Source: Dreissena polymorpha (taxonomy: Eukaryota; Mollusca; Bivalvia; Myida; Dreissenidae). Taken from it: a DNA stretch of 64,000 nucleotides. The position numbers and the translations under genes were made by a program. The notes under the pieces are model-generated. The model was given only the letters and a program-made list of their open reading frames with translations. It was not told where the DNA came from and searched no databases. Each line of letters opens with the position of its first letter. The first letter of the stretch is position 1. This document shows positions 55,080 through 64,000 of this stretch, in pieces. Location of the stretch: positions 91,745,419 to 91,809,418 of the forward strand of contig NC_068360.1 of the NCBI RefSeq assembly GCF_020536995.1. Direction: 5' to 3'.

Positions 55080-56451
55080 ATAGGGGTATTCCACTACAAC
55101 CCGATTCCCCACGATTTGTCCCGATTTCCAATATTTTGAGGTCGGGGACATTCGTAACTTAATCGGCGAAGGTCCTTACTTATTCGTAGCAAGTCGCGGG
55201 CGAGAAGTGGGCTCCCAAAAAATCGCTGCCAGTTTTTTAACGTGTTTCAAATTTGACCAAGACCTCCAAGACTGAATTTAATCGCAGTTGACATCTTAAC
55301 AGTGTCGTAGTGCGTTCTTGGGCGTTGTAATGGAATCTTAGGTAATTCGTGACTCAATCGGGGAATCGGTGATCACGTGATCTGTCTACGAATCATTTAC
55401 GACTTTGTCAAGACTCTCAAGAGTTCACCCCGATTGAGTTGCGAGCTCTCTAAGATTATCGCGATTTAGTTACGAAACAGTTACTATTTTGTAAAGAATG
55501 ATAAAGAAATAATATTTTTCCATCATGTTTTGTTGTCGAATAACCCACAGTAAGGAGTATAGATGCGTAGGAATTAAATCCGAATTAAATTCGGAGCACG
55601 AGTGCTTTGATAACACGAATCTATACACCTTACTGTTGGTTATTCGACAACAAACCATCATAGAAATTTTTTTTTTATTCTTACACGATTCTGATTGATT
55701 TGCTTCAATCTTGTGGACGTGAACTATATTTTTCAATACTCCGCCCTTCTTAGTACAAAGTTCACTATTAAGTGACGTCATTGAATTGTACAAACATTTG
55801 ACGTCGTTTTCATTCATAAATATTTTGCAAATTACGTCACTTTCATTGAGAACAACACTCATAGAAACTAAATGACGTCACATGTGTTAATTCTTCTGAA
55901 AAGCTGACATGCTATAAATGTTTTCTTAATTACGTTTCTTAACAAACAAATTCTAGGCAGGCGTGGTCATGCCACTTATCACCAAATATACAATTTGTTG
56001 TTTCATTACATTTATATACGTGCTACGTTTTTTACATTTCTTTAAGAGCGGAATTTAAGCACGTGCATTTTACTGCAATATTTTCTTTATTTATTCGGAA
56101 CTATTTTCGAAACATTAAGCTCCGCCCATAATTTGTTGCAAAATAACCCACACTTTATTTTTTTCTTTGTCTATAGAAAACAAGTCGCGTGCCTTGTTAG
56201 AATCAATATCTGTAGATATTGGCGCCGTGACCGATCTGCATCGTTCGTAGTACAGTCGCAGTAGATTCTTACACATCGTAGTGAAGTCGCGACCCTATTC
56301 GCAAGACTTCAACCGAACCCCACGATTCGTCGTAACTCAATCGTACCACTGTCGTAACTGAATCGCAGACTGTCACGAGTCTTCCCGATTCAATAAATGT
56401 GAGAAATCGTAGCGAATCGTGGGCTTGTTTTCGTAGTGGAATAGGGACATT
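55080..56451. mobile_element. Inverted-repeat element, about 1.37 kb, with a nested hairpin
   Basis: Left end AATAGGGGTATTCCACTAC and right end GTAGTGGAATAGGGACATT are inverted copies, and both are followed inward by CCCACGATT.G-type repeats. Sub-terminal regions contain many CGATT/AATCG motifs. A nested inverted repeat lies at 55528-55652 (GTTGTCGAATAACCCACAGT and the inverted ACTGTTGGTTATTCGACAAC). No transposase-like frame is present; the 130-codon minus frame at 55470-55862 shows no recognisable domain. Confidence 0.7.
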
Positions 56452-56461
56452 AGGAATGTAA

Positions 56462-56684
56462 CCCATTTATGCCTAGCATTTAGAAAAAAGGCCTTTGCAA
56501 ACAGCGTAGACCCAGATGAGACGCCGCATCATGCGGCGTCTCATCTGGGTCTACGCTGTTTGCTTAAAGGAATTTCTGTAAAAAAAAAATCTTAATATAG
56601 AAATTAGTTTACTAAACATCCCTCATTTTGGAAATAAATTGATCCAATTTAGAAGGATGGGAGAGTAAACTAGGCATAAATGGA
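56462..56684. mobile_element. MITE family 2, copy 3
   Basis: Lies only ten bases after the preceding element. Ends CCCATTTATGCCTAGCAT and CTAGGCATAAATGGA, with TTAA to the right and GTAA to the left. It has the GC palindrome and extended pairing from AGACCCAGATGAGACG across it. Confidence 0.85.
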
Positions 56685-56756
56685 TTAAGTCCCTAAACAA
56701 TGTTTTTTATATAATCAAAGAAGAGCGAATAGAAATACCTTTTCTTTCCATATAGG

Positions 56757-57014
56757 TGGTGTTTTGAGAAAACTGGGCATAATGAATATGCGTATAGTGT
56801 CGTCCCAGATTAGCTTGTGCAGTCCGCACAGGCTAATCAGGGACGACACTTTCAGCTGTTATGACATTTTCCGTTTAAATGAAGTCTCTTCTTAGCAAAA
56901 ATCCAATTAAGGCGGAAAGTGTCGTCCCTGATTAGCATGTGCGGACTGCACAGGCTAATCCGGGACGACACTTTACGCGCATGTATTAAGCCCAGTTTTC
57001 TCAGAAGGCGACTC
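56757..57014. mobile_element. MITE family 1, copy H
   Basis: Full-length copy with GTTTTGAGAAAACTGGGCAT and the inverted AAGCCCAGTTTTCTCAGAAG as ends. Both inner arm hairpins are intact (CAGTCCGCACAGGCTAATCA; GCGGACTGCACAGGCTAATC). This is one of the best-preserved copies. Confidence 0.9.
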
Positions 57015-57949
57015 ATTATAATCAACCATTTCTGCCAAACACATTCACATGTTTATATTTTGCCACTAATGATCTCTTAATGAAATCATCTAGCCCAGTG
57101 TGTGTCCTTGAATTGTCTAATTGATAATTATAACCTACCCTTAACTTTTGTAGTTACTATTGTCACTAATGCATGGTAAACTAAGAGTTTATAGATTGTA
57201 AACTAGTTGTACTCATCTGTCATGTTTAATAACTAATGGCCTATAATTAACAATCTTAGCCTACAAACTACAGCCAATATATCAATAAGCACATTAAAAA
57301 AAATCTCAGTCGTTTTTTAAGAATCCGTAATATTTTTTATTTTTGTCAGTTTTGTGCGCGTTGTGATTTTATTTTATTTTCTCCATACAGCCAATCCACC
57401 AGTCAGAAGAAGTGGACGAAATACATTTGCAAAACTATTTGCAAACAAGCTTTTTTCAGAGCATCTGAAGTACGATTTACATTTCCGTTAAAGATGCTAC
57501 ACAAGAGATACTTGATGCAACAAAATAACATTGACAGCATTATGACAATAAACAGCCTATGCCGTAAAAATGTATGCTTAAACAAATGCTTAATTCAATA
57601 GAAAACTGCCACTGAGCGAAAAATATGTGTGCGAGACCAAATATACATGTACACAGCGGATAAATGTTGTATGTTTTTTTAGATTTTTAGGTGCGGCAAA
57701 TTCGGCCAATATTTTATCGATATACATCGATATATCTGTCTACAATACGATTGTTTTCTTTCAAGTTTATTTTATTTATTTATTTAAAAATATGTCACAT
57801 CACGACGTTTAATACCAAACATGTTATGAAAGCACATAGTCCTGTTAAGGTTACATAGAACACACATGTAATGGCGATATCATCGGCAATTGATGTGCCT
57901 GTAAAGAGACCGCTTCTAAAGATTGGAATTATATATCATTTCCATGCAG
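57015..57949. other. Intergenic stretch, nothing recognised
   Basis: AT-rich; contains only short frames. Confidence 0.4.
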
Positions 57950-58011
57950 CCATGCATTTAGCACACAGTGCCGGTTTATTGGCATTTTGTTTCATGGGAA
58001 ATGTAAAATGG
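57950..58011 (+). CDS. Possible single exon, membrane-segment coding, gene unknown
   Basis: A 62-base segment between acceptor ATTTCCATGCAG and donor AAATGG|GTACGT, phase 1 in and phase 0 out, reads MHLAHSAGLLAFCFMGNVKW. The H..GA..AF..G pattern recalls one membrane segment of DRAM/TMEM150-type proteins, but the match rests on few residues and no partner exon was found nearby. It could equally be chance. Confidence 0.25.
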
Positions 58012-58263
58012 GTACGTTTAATGACCCTCGACATAACACTTAAAACACGTTAAACGTCATTAACGATCATTTAAAAGACATGTTTTAATAATTAAGATGT
58101 TGTTTCAAAAATACCAACCATAACTCTCCTGATGGGACACCTGACAATTCCGAAGTTGAATCTATATAACTTATTCCATTTATTACAGACTGTTATCATC
58201 CATCCCAGTGGTTGCCGTTAAAAAAAACGGGTGCGGTGCAAAATTTATGCTGAAAGCTTTTAA

Positions 58264-58471
58264 CCCATTTATGCCTAGAATCTAATAAAAGGCCTTGGCA
58301 AACAGCGTAGACCCAGATTAGACGCCGCATCATGCTGTTTGCTTAAAGGAATTTCTGTAAGAAATATTCTAAATATTCTAAATATAGAAATAAGTATACT
58401 AGACATCCCTAATTTTGGAAATAAATTGATCCAATTTAGAAGGATGGGAAAGTCCACTAGGCATAAATGGG
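58264..58471. mobile_element. MITE family 2, copy 4
   Basis: Flanked by TTAA on both sides (58260-58263 and 58472-58475). Ends CCCATTTATGCCTAG and CTAGGCATAAATGGG are perfect inverted copies. The right half of the GC palindrome is deleted (GCCGCATCATG joins directly to CTGTTTGC). Confidence 0.9.
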
Positions 58472-58475
58472 TTAA

Positions 58476-59109
58476 ATTTATGGGTGCTGAATATCCGACG
58501 AATTATAACACGCTTTTAAGTATTTCAGTCAATGCTATGGTAATCTTCACATAATACATTACAACACATTAGTACAGTAACCTATTCTCTTTATGAATTA
58601 TTTATTATTACATAATACTGTTAATATCAAAAAGCAACAAACGAGTCTCACATTCCTAAGTAAAGTGATTAATACAAATGATTAATTTACCGATGAATCC
58701 AAAACTTCAGTGATACTAGCAATTATGACGTACCATTAGGATCTAAAGTCACGAATTCTTCCTTAGGAACAATTAATAATTCCTTACGAAGATTTAAATA
58801 TTCCTTATGAAAAATGTCTATGTCATAAGCATATTGTTCTGTTTGAAGATCGATGTAATTTGATATTATACCTGTCCAGTTAGACTAAGCAATAACAAAA
58901 TCACAGTTTTTCATTCGTAGACTTAAAGCTATTAGTGTTTTGGTGAGCGCGGACCAAGGACTCTAAATCTTAAAAAAATGTCGAGGGTAACATTTTAATG
59001 TGGGAAACAACAGCATCATTTTAAAGAAATTATTTTGGATAAGGGGCCTTTCTTTTGCAGGAAGGCCTTTATTTGATCCTCCTGATACAGTAGGAAAAGA
59101 TTTGACTTT
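58476..59109. other. Intergenic stretch, nothing recognised
   Basis: AT-rich, no supported feature. Confidence 0.45.
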
Positions 59110-59275
59110 CCGGTTTGCGTTGTGCTTGGTACACACGCTTCTCACCTAGACGACACGGGTTCAATCCCCGCTTGTAGCGCATTTTAGTTTGGTTGGTGGT
59201 CACCCTACCATACAGATGTGGTTTCTTTATGTAATTTTACCGAGTCTCGTATCAGACAATCAATAGTGAACATAA
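59110..59275 (+). mobile_element. tRNA-derived SINE-like element
   Basis: CACGGGTTCAATCCCCGC at 59154-59171 is a clear B box and T-arm, preceded by TGCTTGGTACACACGCTTCT (possible remnant A-box region). It is followed by the non-tRNA body TTTAGTTTGGTTGGTGGTCA and CCTACCATACAGATGTGGTT, which I recall as a recurring bivalve sequence. Confidence 0.55.
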
Positions 59276-60139
59276 ACAAGTTGTTAACGTTTATTTGTAC
59301 CTCGCGTAATTGAGTTCGACTTCGACCAAATAGCGTGTCCATGTATCATAAATCATTCCGTCAAAGCAAAGCAACCATGCCTTTGCGCTTATAGATCTTA
59401 TAGATCTTAATCTCTTGACAATAAAAAACACACTTTGTCCCGTCGGAAAGATCCCTAACGATAAATGTATATCCATTATTTATTAAGTAAGGTTATTATG
59501 GTGAACGATCTGAGTGTCTAGAAATAGCCCACATGAGATCAAACCTTCATATCAGACGCCTTATCTCGGTTGGCGTTTAGTTTCGTATGGATTTAGTCAC
59601 AAACCATTGACTGAATTCAATTCTGTTTTATTTGATTTTTAATGTAGTGCAGTTGCTATTAATGTTCATAAAAATAACGTCTGTGTATACCAGCAAGCAG
59701 TTTATAAGAATAAAACAACACTAATTGCAATATGTGTTGTGGGGTATCATATATTTCTGTGCATAATTCAACACCGTTTCAAAAGGTAAATGGTAGGTAT
59801 CAACCAACTTATCCAGTTGTAGAGCTATTTCAGTGAGTCTTTAACTGCCTACAAGTATTAGAATACATGGACTGCACATTAAGCATAGCATTGTGCTAAA
59901 TTAATGATATACATAAAATAAATCGGTTGACTATTAATAATAACAACTATATAAACAGGGAGCAGTTTCAACGGGGTTTTCAGGGGGCTACACACAGGTT
60001 AGGCAGAATGCAAACACACCGTTTAGTACTTTACTTTTGCAAATATTAGTCGGGTCAATATATGAAAAAATACCACTCAACCCTCAAAAAAATTGCTACA
60101 AAATGTATTTTAACTGATCCTGATAGGAAAGAATGTCCT
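59276..60139. other. Intergenic stretch, nothing recognised
   Basis: AT-rich sequence. The last part may already be the outer end of the transposon that follows; its exact 5' terminus was not fixed. Confidence 0.4.
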
Positions 60140-63100
60140 TTCTAACATATTAAAAAGTTTCCAAAATTGGACCACCGGAAAGTTTTTTTTTCAAGATGGC
60201 GTCCAAGATGGCCGCCCAAACTTATTAATGATCATAACTATGTGAGTTTCCACTCACAATTTATTATTTTGGTGTATTGACTTTGGTTTTGGGGGTCAAA
60301 TAACACATTAAGATAATAAAAAATAATGTTAGTATATTACGTAACAGAGAAATCCAACATGGCGCCCAAATGACCGCTAATACAATGATCGCAAGTGCAT
60401 AACTATTGCTGCAAACGTGTTATTCTTTTTTTGCAATTTTATAATGAATAGATTTTCATGTTTTGTTTTAAAATATTTATCCCTAGTGTAGCCTTGTATT
60501 TCGTTATTGAAGCTCAAGCGTCATAAACAAAAATTTATAAAAACAGACCACCATTATAGAAACATATCAGACATGCGTGTGCTAAACACTACCTCGTGCT
60601 TGTTTGTTTTTTTGGGGTTGCGTCAACAATGCTATTATATTAGGCATTTTCAATTCAGAGCAGTGAACAAGTTATTTTCTCTTTTTGTCAAAAATGGTTA
60701 AATAATGAGTGCAAACACATCCGGCGAGATCAGTGTTCAATATGCAAGGAGGAGATTGAGATTTCAAAGAATAACTGAGGTGCTGTTCAGTGGAAAGGAG
60801 TGAAGGGAATAAATGAAGCTAGTGTGAAGCGAAAGTATTATCTTGTAACTGAAGCTGGCACTAAAGTAAATAAAAATGTTGTCAGCAGTACACACATGGT
60901 AAAAAATGAACAGTTTTGCTGCAAAGCAAAGTAATTGTTGTAGTTGCGTACAAAAGAGAACCACAAGGCAATCAAGTGGAGATTTTGAAAGTCATAAAAA
61001 CTGCATATTCTATGGTTGTAAGATAAATGGGACATATGGCGTTTTGCTTGGTACGTACTGACCAATTTGTTTTAGAGGCCTGTGATTCCCGTTCAGATGT
61101 CATTTGGTTATTCTATGGAAAAGACACAAGGTGCGAGGTTTTGGCAGTTTGTCATGCTATTATTGAAGCAGTTTGTTCACAAGCTGTCATTGCACTACTA
61201 CAAGTGGGACTTGCTGTTCAAATCAATCATCTACACTGTCCGAAGGTAATTGTCGAATGCAGCGGATTTTGTGGAAACTGATATCCTGGCCAGTGATAAA
61301 GATTTGTTGGAGATGTCTGTTCTCCCTGCCGCCGATAGTTTTGATCACAATACTGTAATCATTGATGGCAAATGTACTTTTCATGGGATGAGGGTCTACA
61401 TCTATAACCCCCCTCCCAATTACGGACGAATTTTCTGATTCTGCAAAAACAGGCCACAGAGCTGAACACTAAAAATAAGACAAAATCTTGGAGAACCGGT
61501 TAGCAAGGCATGTACTGAGGTGGTATTCGAGGACCTGATGTGATTTCTGCATTATGACAAGAGAGTCTATATTTTGTGAGAAGTCTTCTTCAGCCTCACC
61601 AGGCAACACCGAATTGGCAGGGAATGATGAATATTTTGCCCCAGGAAAGCCAGCATCCTGAGCAGTCGTCAGTCAAATTCTTGCCTATAATCATTTATAT
61701 TCTGTGGATAAGTCCTGCATTATGCCAACATAAGACTCAGTTTGTAACCTTGCCATGAAGCACAACCTTTCCACCATGTTAACGTTTGACAAACCTTGGT
61801 ATTGGAAGGCTGCAGAAATTATCATAGATGTGCCACAAAGTAGTTGCCTGAAAAGTATTGTTCTGATGTTGGGGTGTTTTCACACACTCATGGGGAAAAT
61901 GCACATTATGACAGGGAAAGCTGTTCAGACGGCTATTTGGGGCAAATTTCGTGTTGACAAGTGCCTACAAAGCCAGCTCATATCAGGAAGATCCCAAAAT
62001 TCAGATACTGCTTGATCAGGCAGAGGAGTTGTACTCGTCCGTTTTTAGGGGCGAGGCGTCGCAGATGCCTCTAGTTCTGCCATTTAGATCAAACTCGAGA
62101 CAGCTACAGAGAAAAAGAAAAATGAACTTGCCCAAACCACAAAAACAAACCATAATTGCTGAATTATCACCTTATAGTTAGCAAGGCAAGGGTATTGATC
62201 AAGGCGGGTTGTACTGGTTGTTGGATGATGCATTTGCAGGCAGTATCCACTTGTTGTTTGGTCTTTGCTGCAGCTGGGTACTCCAATTACCTGCGATCTG
62301 ATTATAACTATCTTTAGTGAATGAGCAGCCTATATGAAACGTACCTATTTATCGAAAGTTCGTTAATGGTTTTCACGTTGTTCAAAGGAGCAATCAGAGC
62401 TGGGCTTGGCGAAGCAGTGATCTTGCCAGTGAGCAAACATTGATGAGGTCTCTTAAGAACACATGTTGTCTCAGTCGCGGCAGTGGGTACAACAAAGTAA
62501 TGCAAAATTGTTGGACCCTTTCTGCACTTGTAACATCCGAGTACAACCGTGCAATGCAGGATTTCACAGAACTGGCCTATACTTCAAGTCCTCAACACAA
62601 AGACCCAACTGAGGTGCGCATCAAAAGAGATATTTCTGATATCAAGAAATGCAGACAGGGATTGAAACCTGCTCACCCTACACAGCTGATCCTCTTTAAA
62701 AAACATTGTCAATTGGATAGTGGCTGGATCAGTTGTGAATCGTCATGCATTTCACGCAATTGGGAACAAGATCATAAGAGAAATCATTGGAAAGTCGACC
62801 TTTGTTTAATGAATCTAAGAGAACAGACAAATACCAAACTCTTGGGAATAGCTCCGCTGTTAAGATTGCTAAAAACCGTGCTATTTATCCTGCTCTTCTA
62901 TTTAAGCATTTCATGGCAGTGTCAAAGTCTGGAGATCTTTCCCTTGAAGACATTATGCTGTGTGAACTAAGTCCTCATCCTCCTGCCCTCTTTGAAGCCA
63001 AGAAAATACTTTGTAAAGCACTCAAGCCTCAGATCATTCAGTCAATGAGCGATCAAGATGTAAACGTATCAAGTGAGGCTGTAATTTACTCTATTCCCGA

Positions 63101-63900
63101 ATCAGATTGTTATGTGCTTGATTGTGGCTCTTTGCTTCATCGTTTACCATGAAAAATGGGCGACACACAAACGCAATAGCCGAGTTATATGCAGATTTCA
63201 CGGACAAGCAACAGGTATTAGATGGTTACGAAGACAGTCCTTATATCAAAGATATCACACACCAGAGACGAACACAAAAATGTATACTAGAGCATGAGCA
63301 TGTTGATCATGCAAAATTTAGGATTTTTTTCTCGTGACAAAAACAAAGCAGGTATGATTGCTATGATCACCACAGCTCTGACTAAAAGGGGATGCTATGT
63401 CCTTGTGTCACCAGGGGGTGCAAACAGTGATATTGTTAAAGCAACAGTGGAATGATCCTGTCCGTAGCTCCAGAACCTTAATCGGCGAGAATACAGATTG
63501 TGCATCAGGTGATAGTGGACAGCTGAATGTCATAAATTGGATTTTTTATGAATGAACTGCTTAGTGATATCAACAATTCAATCAAAGTGTTCTTTTTCTC
63601 CAAAACTATGACGTTTTACATAAAACTCATCATATTTGAGTCAAACGTTATGGACTTATGATCCATCTCATTGTGGCAATGGCTATTTTTGGAGGCCATG
63701 TTGGACTTAGGTGTTTCATAATAAACTTGCACTATGTCTGATGATCTTAAAGTGTTTTTTATCAAAAACATCAAATTTGAGTGGATAGTTACATAGTTAT
63801 GATCATTAATAGGTTTTGGCGGCCATCTTGCAAAAATAATTTTCCGGAGGTCCGATTTGGGTTCATTTTTGATATGTTATAAAGTACGTGCTACCCTACC
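60140..63900 (+). mobile_element. DNA transposon with long terminal inverted repeats and an orphan-family gene
   Basis: The left end (about 60140-60400) is inverted at the right (about 63645-63900). The best-paired blocks are CACCGGAAAGTTTTTTTTTC with its partner TAATTTTCCGGAGG, CAAGATGGCCGCC, and TTATTAATGATCATAACTAT. A second pair, TCCAACATGGC, lies further in. The arms are about 250 bases with moderate identity. Between them a degenerate plus-strand gene fills most of the 3.7 kb. The gene is unlike hAT, Tc1, piggyBac or Mutator transposases that I can recognise. The outer termini and the target duplication were not fixed, and the right end may run on to about 63970 or beyond the window. 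Confidence 0.65.
60500..63460 (+). pseudogene. Decayed gene of an uncharacterised invertebrate family, carried by the transposon
   Basis: Plus-strand pieces in three frames keep the same order. There is a cysteine cluster (QCSICKEEIEI, about 60735) and ACDSRSDVIW (about 61080). SVLPAADSFDHNTVI lies at about 61317. MLTFDKPWYWKAAEIIIDVP follows at about 61770, then VLMLGCFHTLMGKMHIMTGK at about 61862. Next come FKHFMAVSKSGDLSLEDIML (about 62900) and DCGSLLHRLPWKMG (about 63120). The last blocks are VLDGYEDSPYIKDITHQRR and a segment ending GCYVLVSPGGANSDIVKATV. From memory, these blocks (TFD.P.WWKA, GGFH..M, M.G.A, HRLPW..G, DGY..P..KD.TH.RR) recur in many unannotated proteins of molluscs, corals and other invertebrates. 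The frame is broken by multiple stops and shifts, so it is inactive. The biochemical role is unknown; a transposase or nuclease is an inference from the inverted repeats. Confidence 0.55.
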
Positions 63901-64000
63901 TTTAGTGCATAAAAGACAGTTTTTCATGTCGTTTGTGCCGATATCTTAAGGTATAAGAATAAATCCTTTGTAACGCGAGTCGGCCGACTTCATGAGGCCG
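63901..64000. other. Right edge of the window
   Basis: Contains GTTTGTGCCGATATCTTAAG, shared with 53930-53960, then unremarkable sequence. It may be the true outer end of the transposon. Confidence 0.4.

Noticed and set aside
55470-55862. 130-codon minus-strand frame inside the 1.37-kb element
   Set aside because: It spans the nested inverted repeat, has no recognisable domain and shows the composition of non-coding AT-rich sequence.

Overview
This window looks like animal nuclear DNA, most likely from a bivalve mollusc. It is AT-rich and gene-poor, with long introns, GT-AG splice sites and many short inverted-repeat elements. One abundant family carries the motif CGTAAAGTGTCGTCCCAG. From memory, this motif, the 'TGAGCG...GCCCTCTTGTTT' repeat and the 'ACAAGAGCTGTC...GACGGACAG' repeat are typical of bivalves, and the first suggests Dreissena or a relative. 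I could not run a search to confirm this. I saw no CRISPR array, no bacterial-type operon and no recognisable LTR element.

Two host genes can be read, and they converge tail to tail. Gene A (+ strand, about 5320-21865) encodes an extracellular protein with at least two Sushi/CCP modules and a C-terminal C-type lectin-like domain (CTLD). Two phase 1-1 CCP exons (5320-5496, 8282-8455) are followed by an intron of about 11.5 kb, then three CTLD exons (19937-20022, 20566-20656, 21642-21865) ending at a stop codon. Its 5' end was not found. Gene B (- strand, 49423 down to 37480) looks complete. It has a signal-peptide exon, two tandem copies of an F5/8C-fucolectin-like (galactose-binding-fold) domain and a terminal PAN/Apple-like exon. 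All six exons join in phase 1 and give a 370-residue product. The two lectin-like domains come from a direct tandem duplication of about 5.6-5.7 kb (37890-43589 and 43590-49173), which is the main structural event in the window.

The rest is mostly repeats. The long intron of gene A holds a CT/GA simple-sequence tract of 1.7 kb, a decayed L1/Tx1-type LINE ORF2 on the minus strand, a separate intact LINE ORF1-like reading frame, a TTAA-flanked element carrying a tRNA-like segment, and a 30-bp minisatellite of about 2 kb. Between the genes (22-37 kb) lie the abundant MITE family, bivalve-type repeats, a TA-flanked inverted-repeat element, a LINE 3' fragment, an ACTC microsatellite and an exact ten-copy 67-bp satellite. 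Beyond gene B (49.4-60 kb) are more repeats: a 43-bp tandem array, a 1.37-kb inverted-repeat element and a second, TTAA-flanked MITE family with a GC palindrome.

The right end (about 60140-63900) is a DNA transposon with long terminal inverted repeats. It encloses a decayed gene whose protein motifs match, from memory, a large family of uncharacterised invertebrate proteins. This element and the intragenic domain duplication of gene B are the two most notable items.
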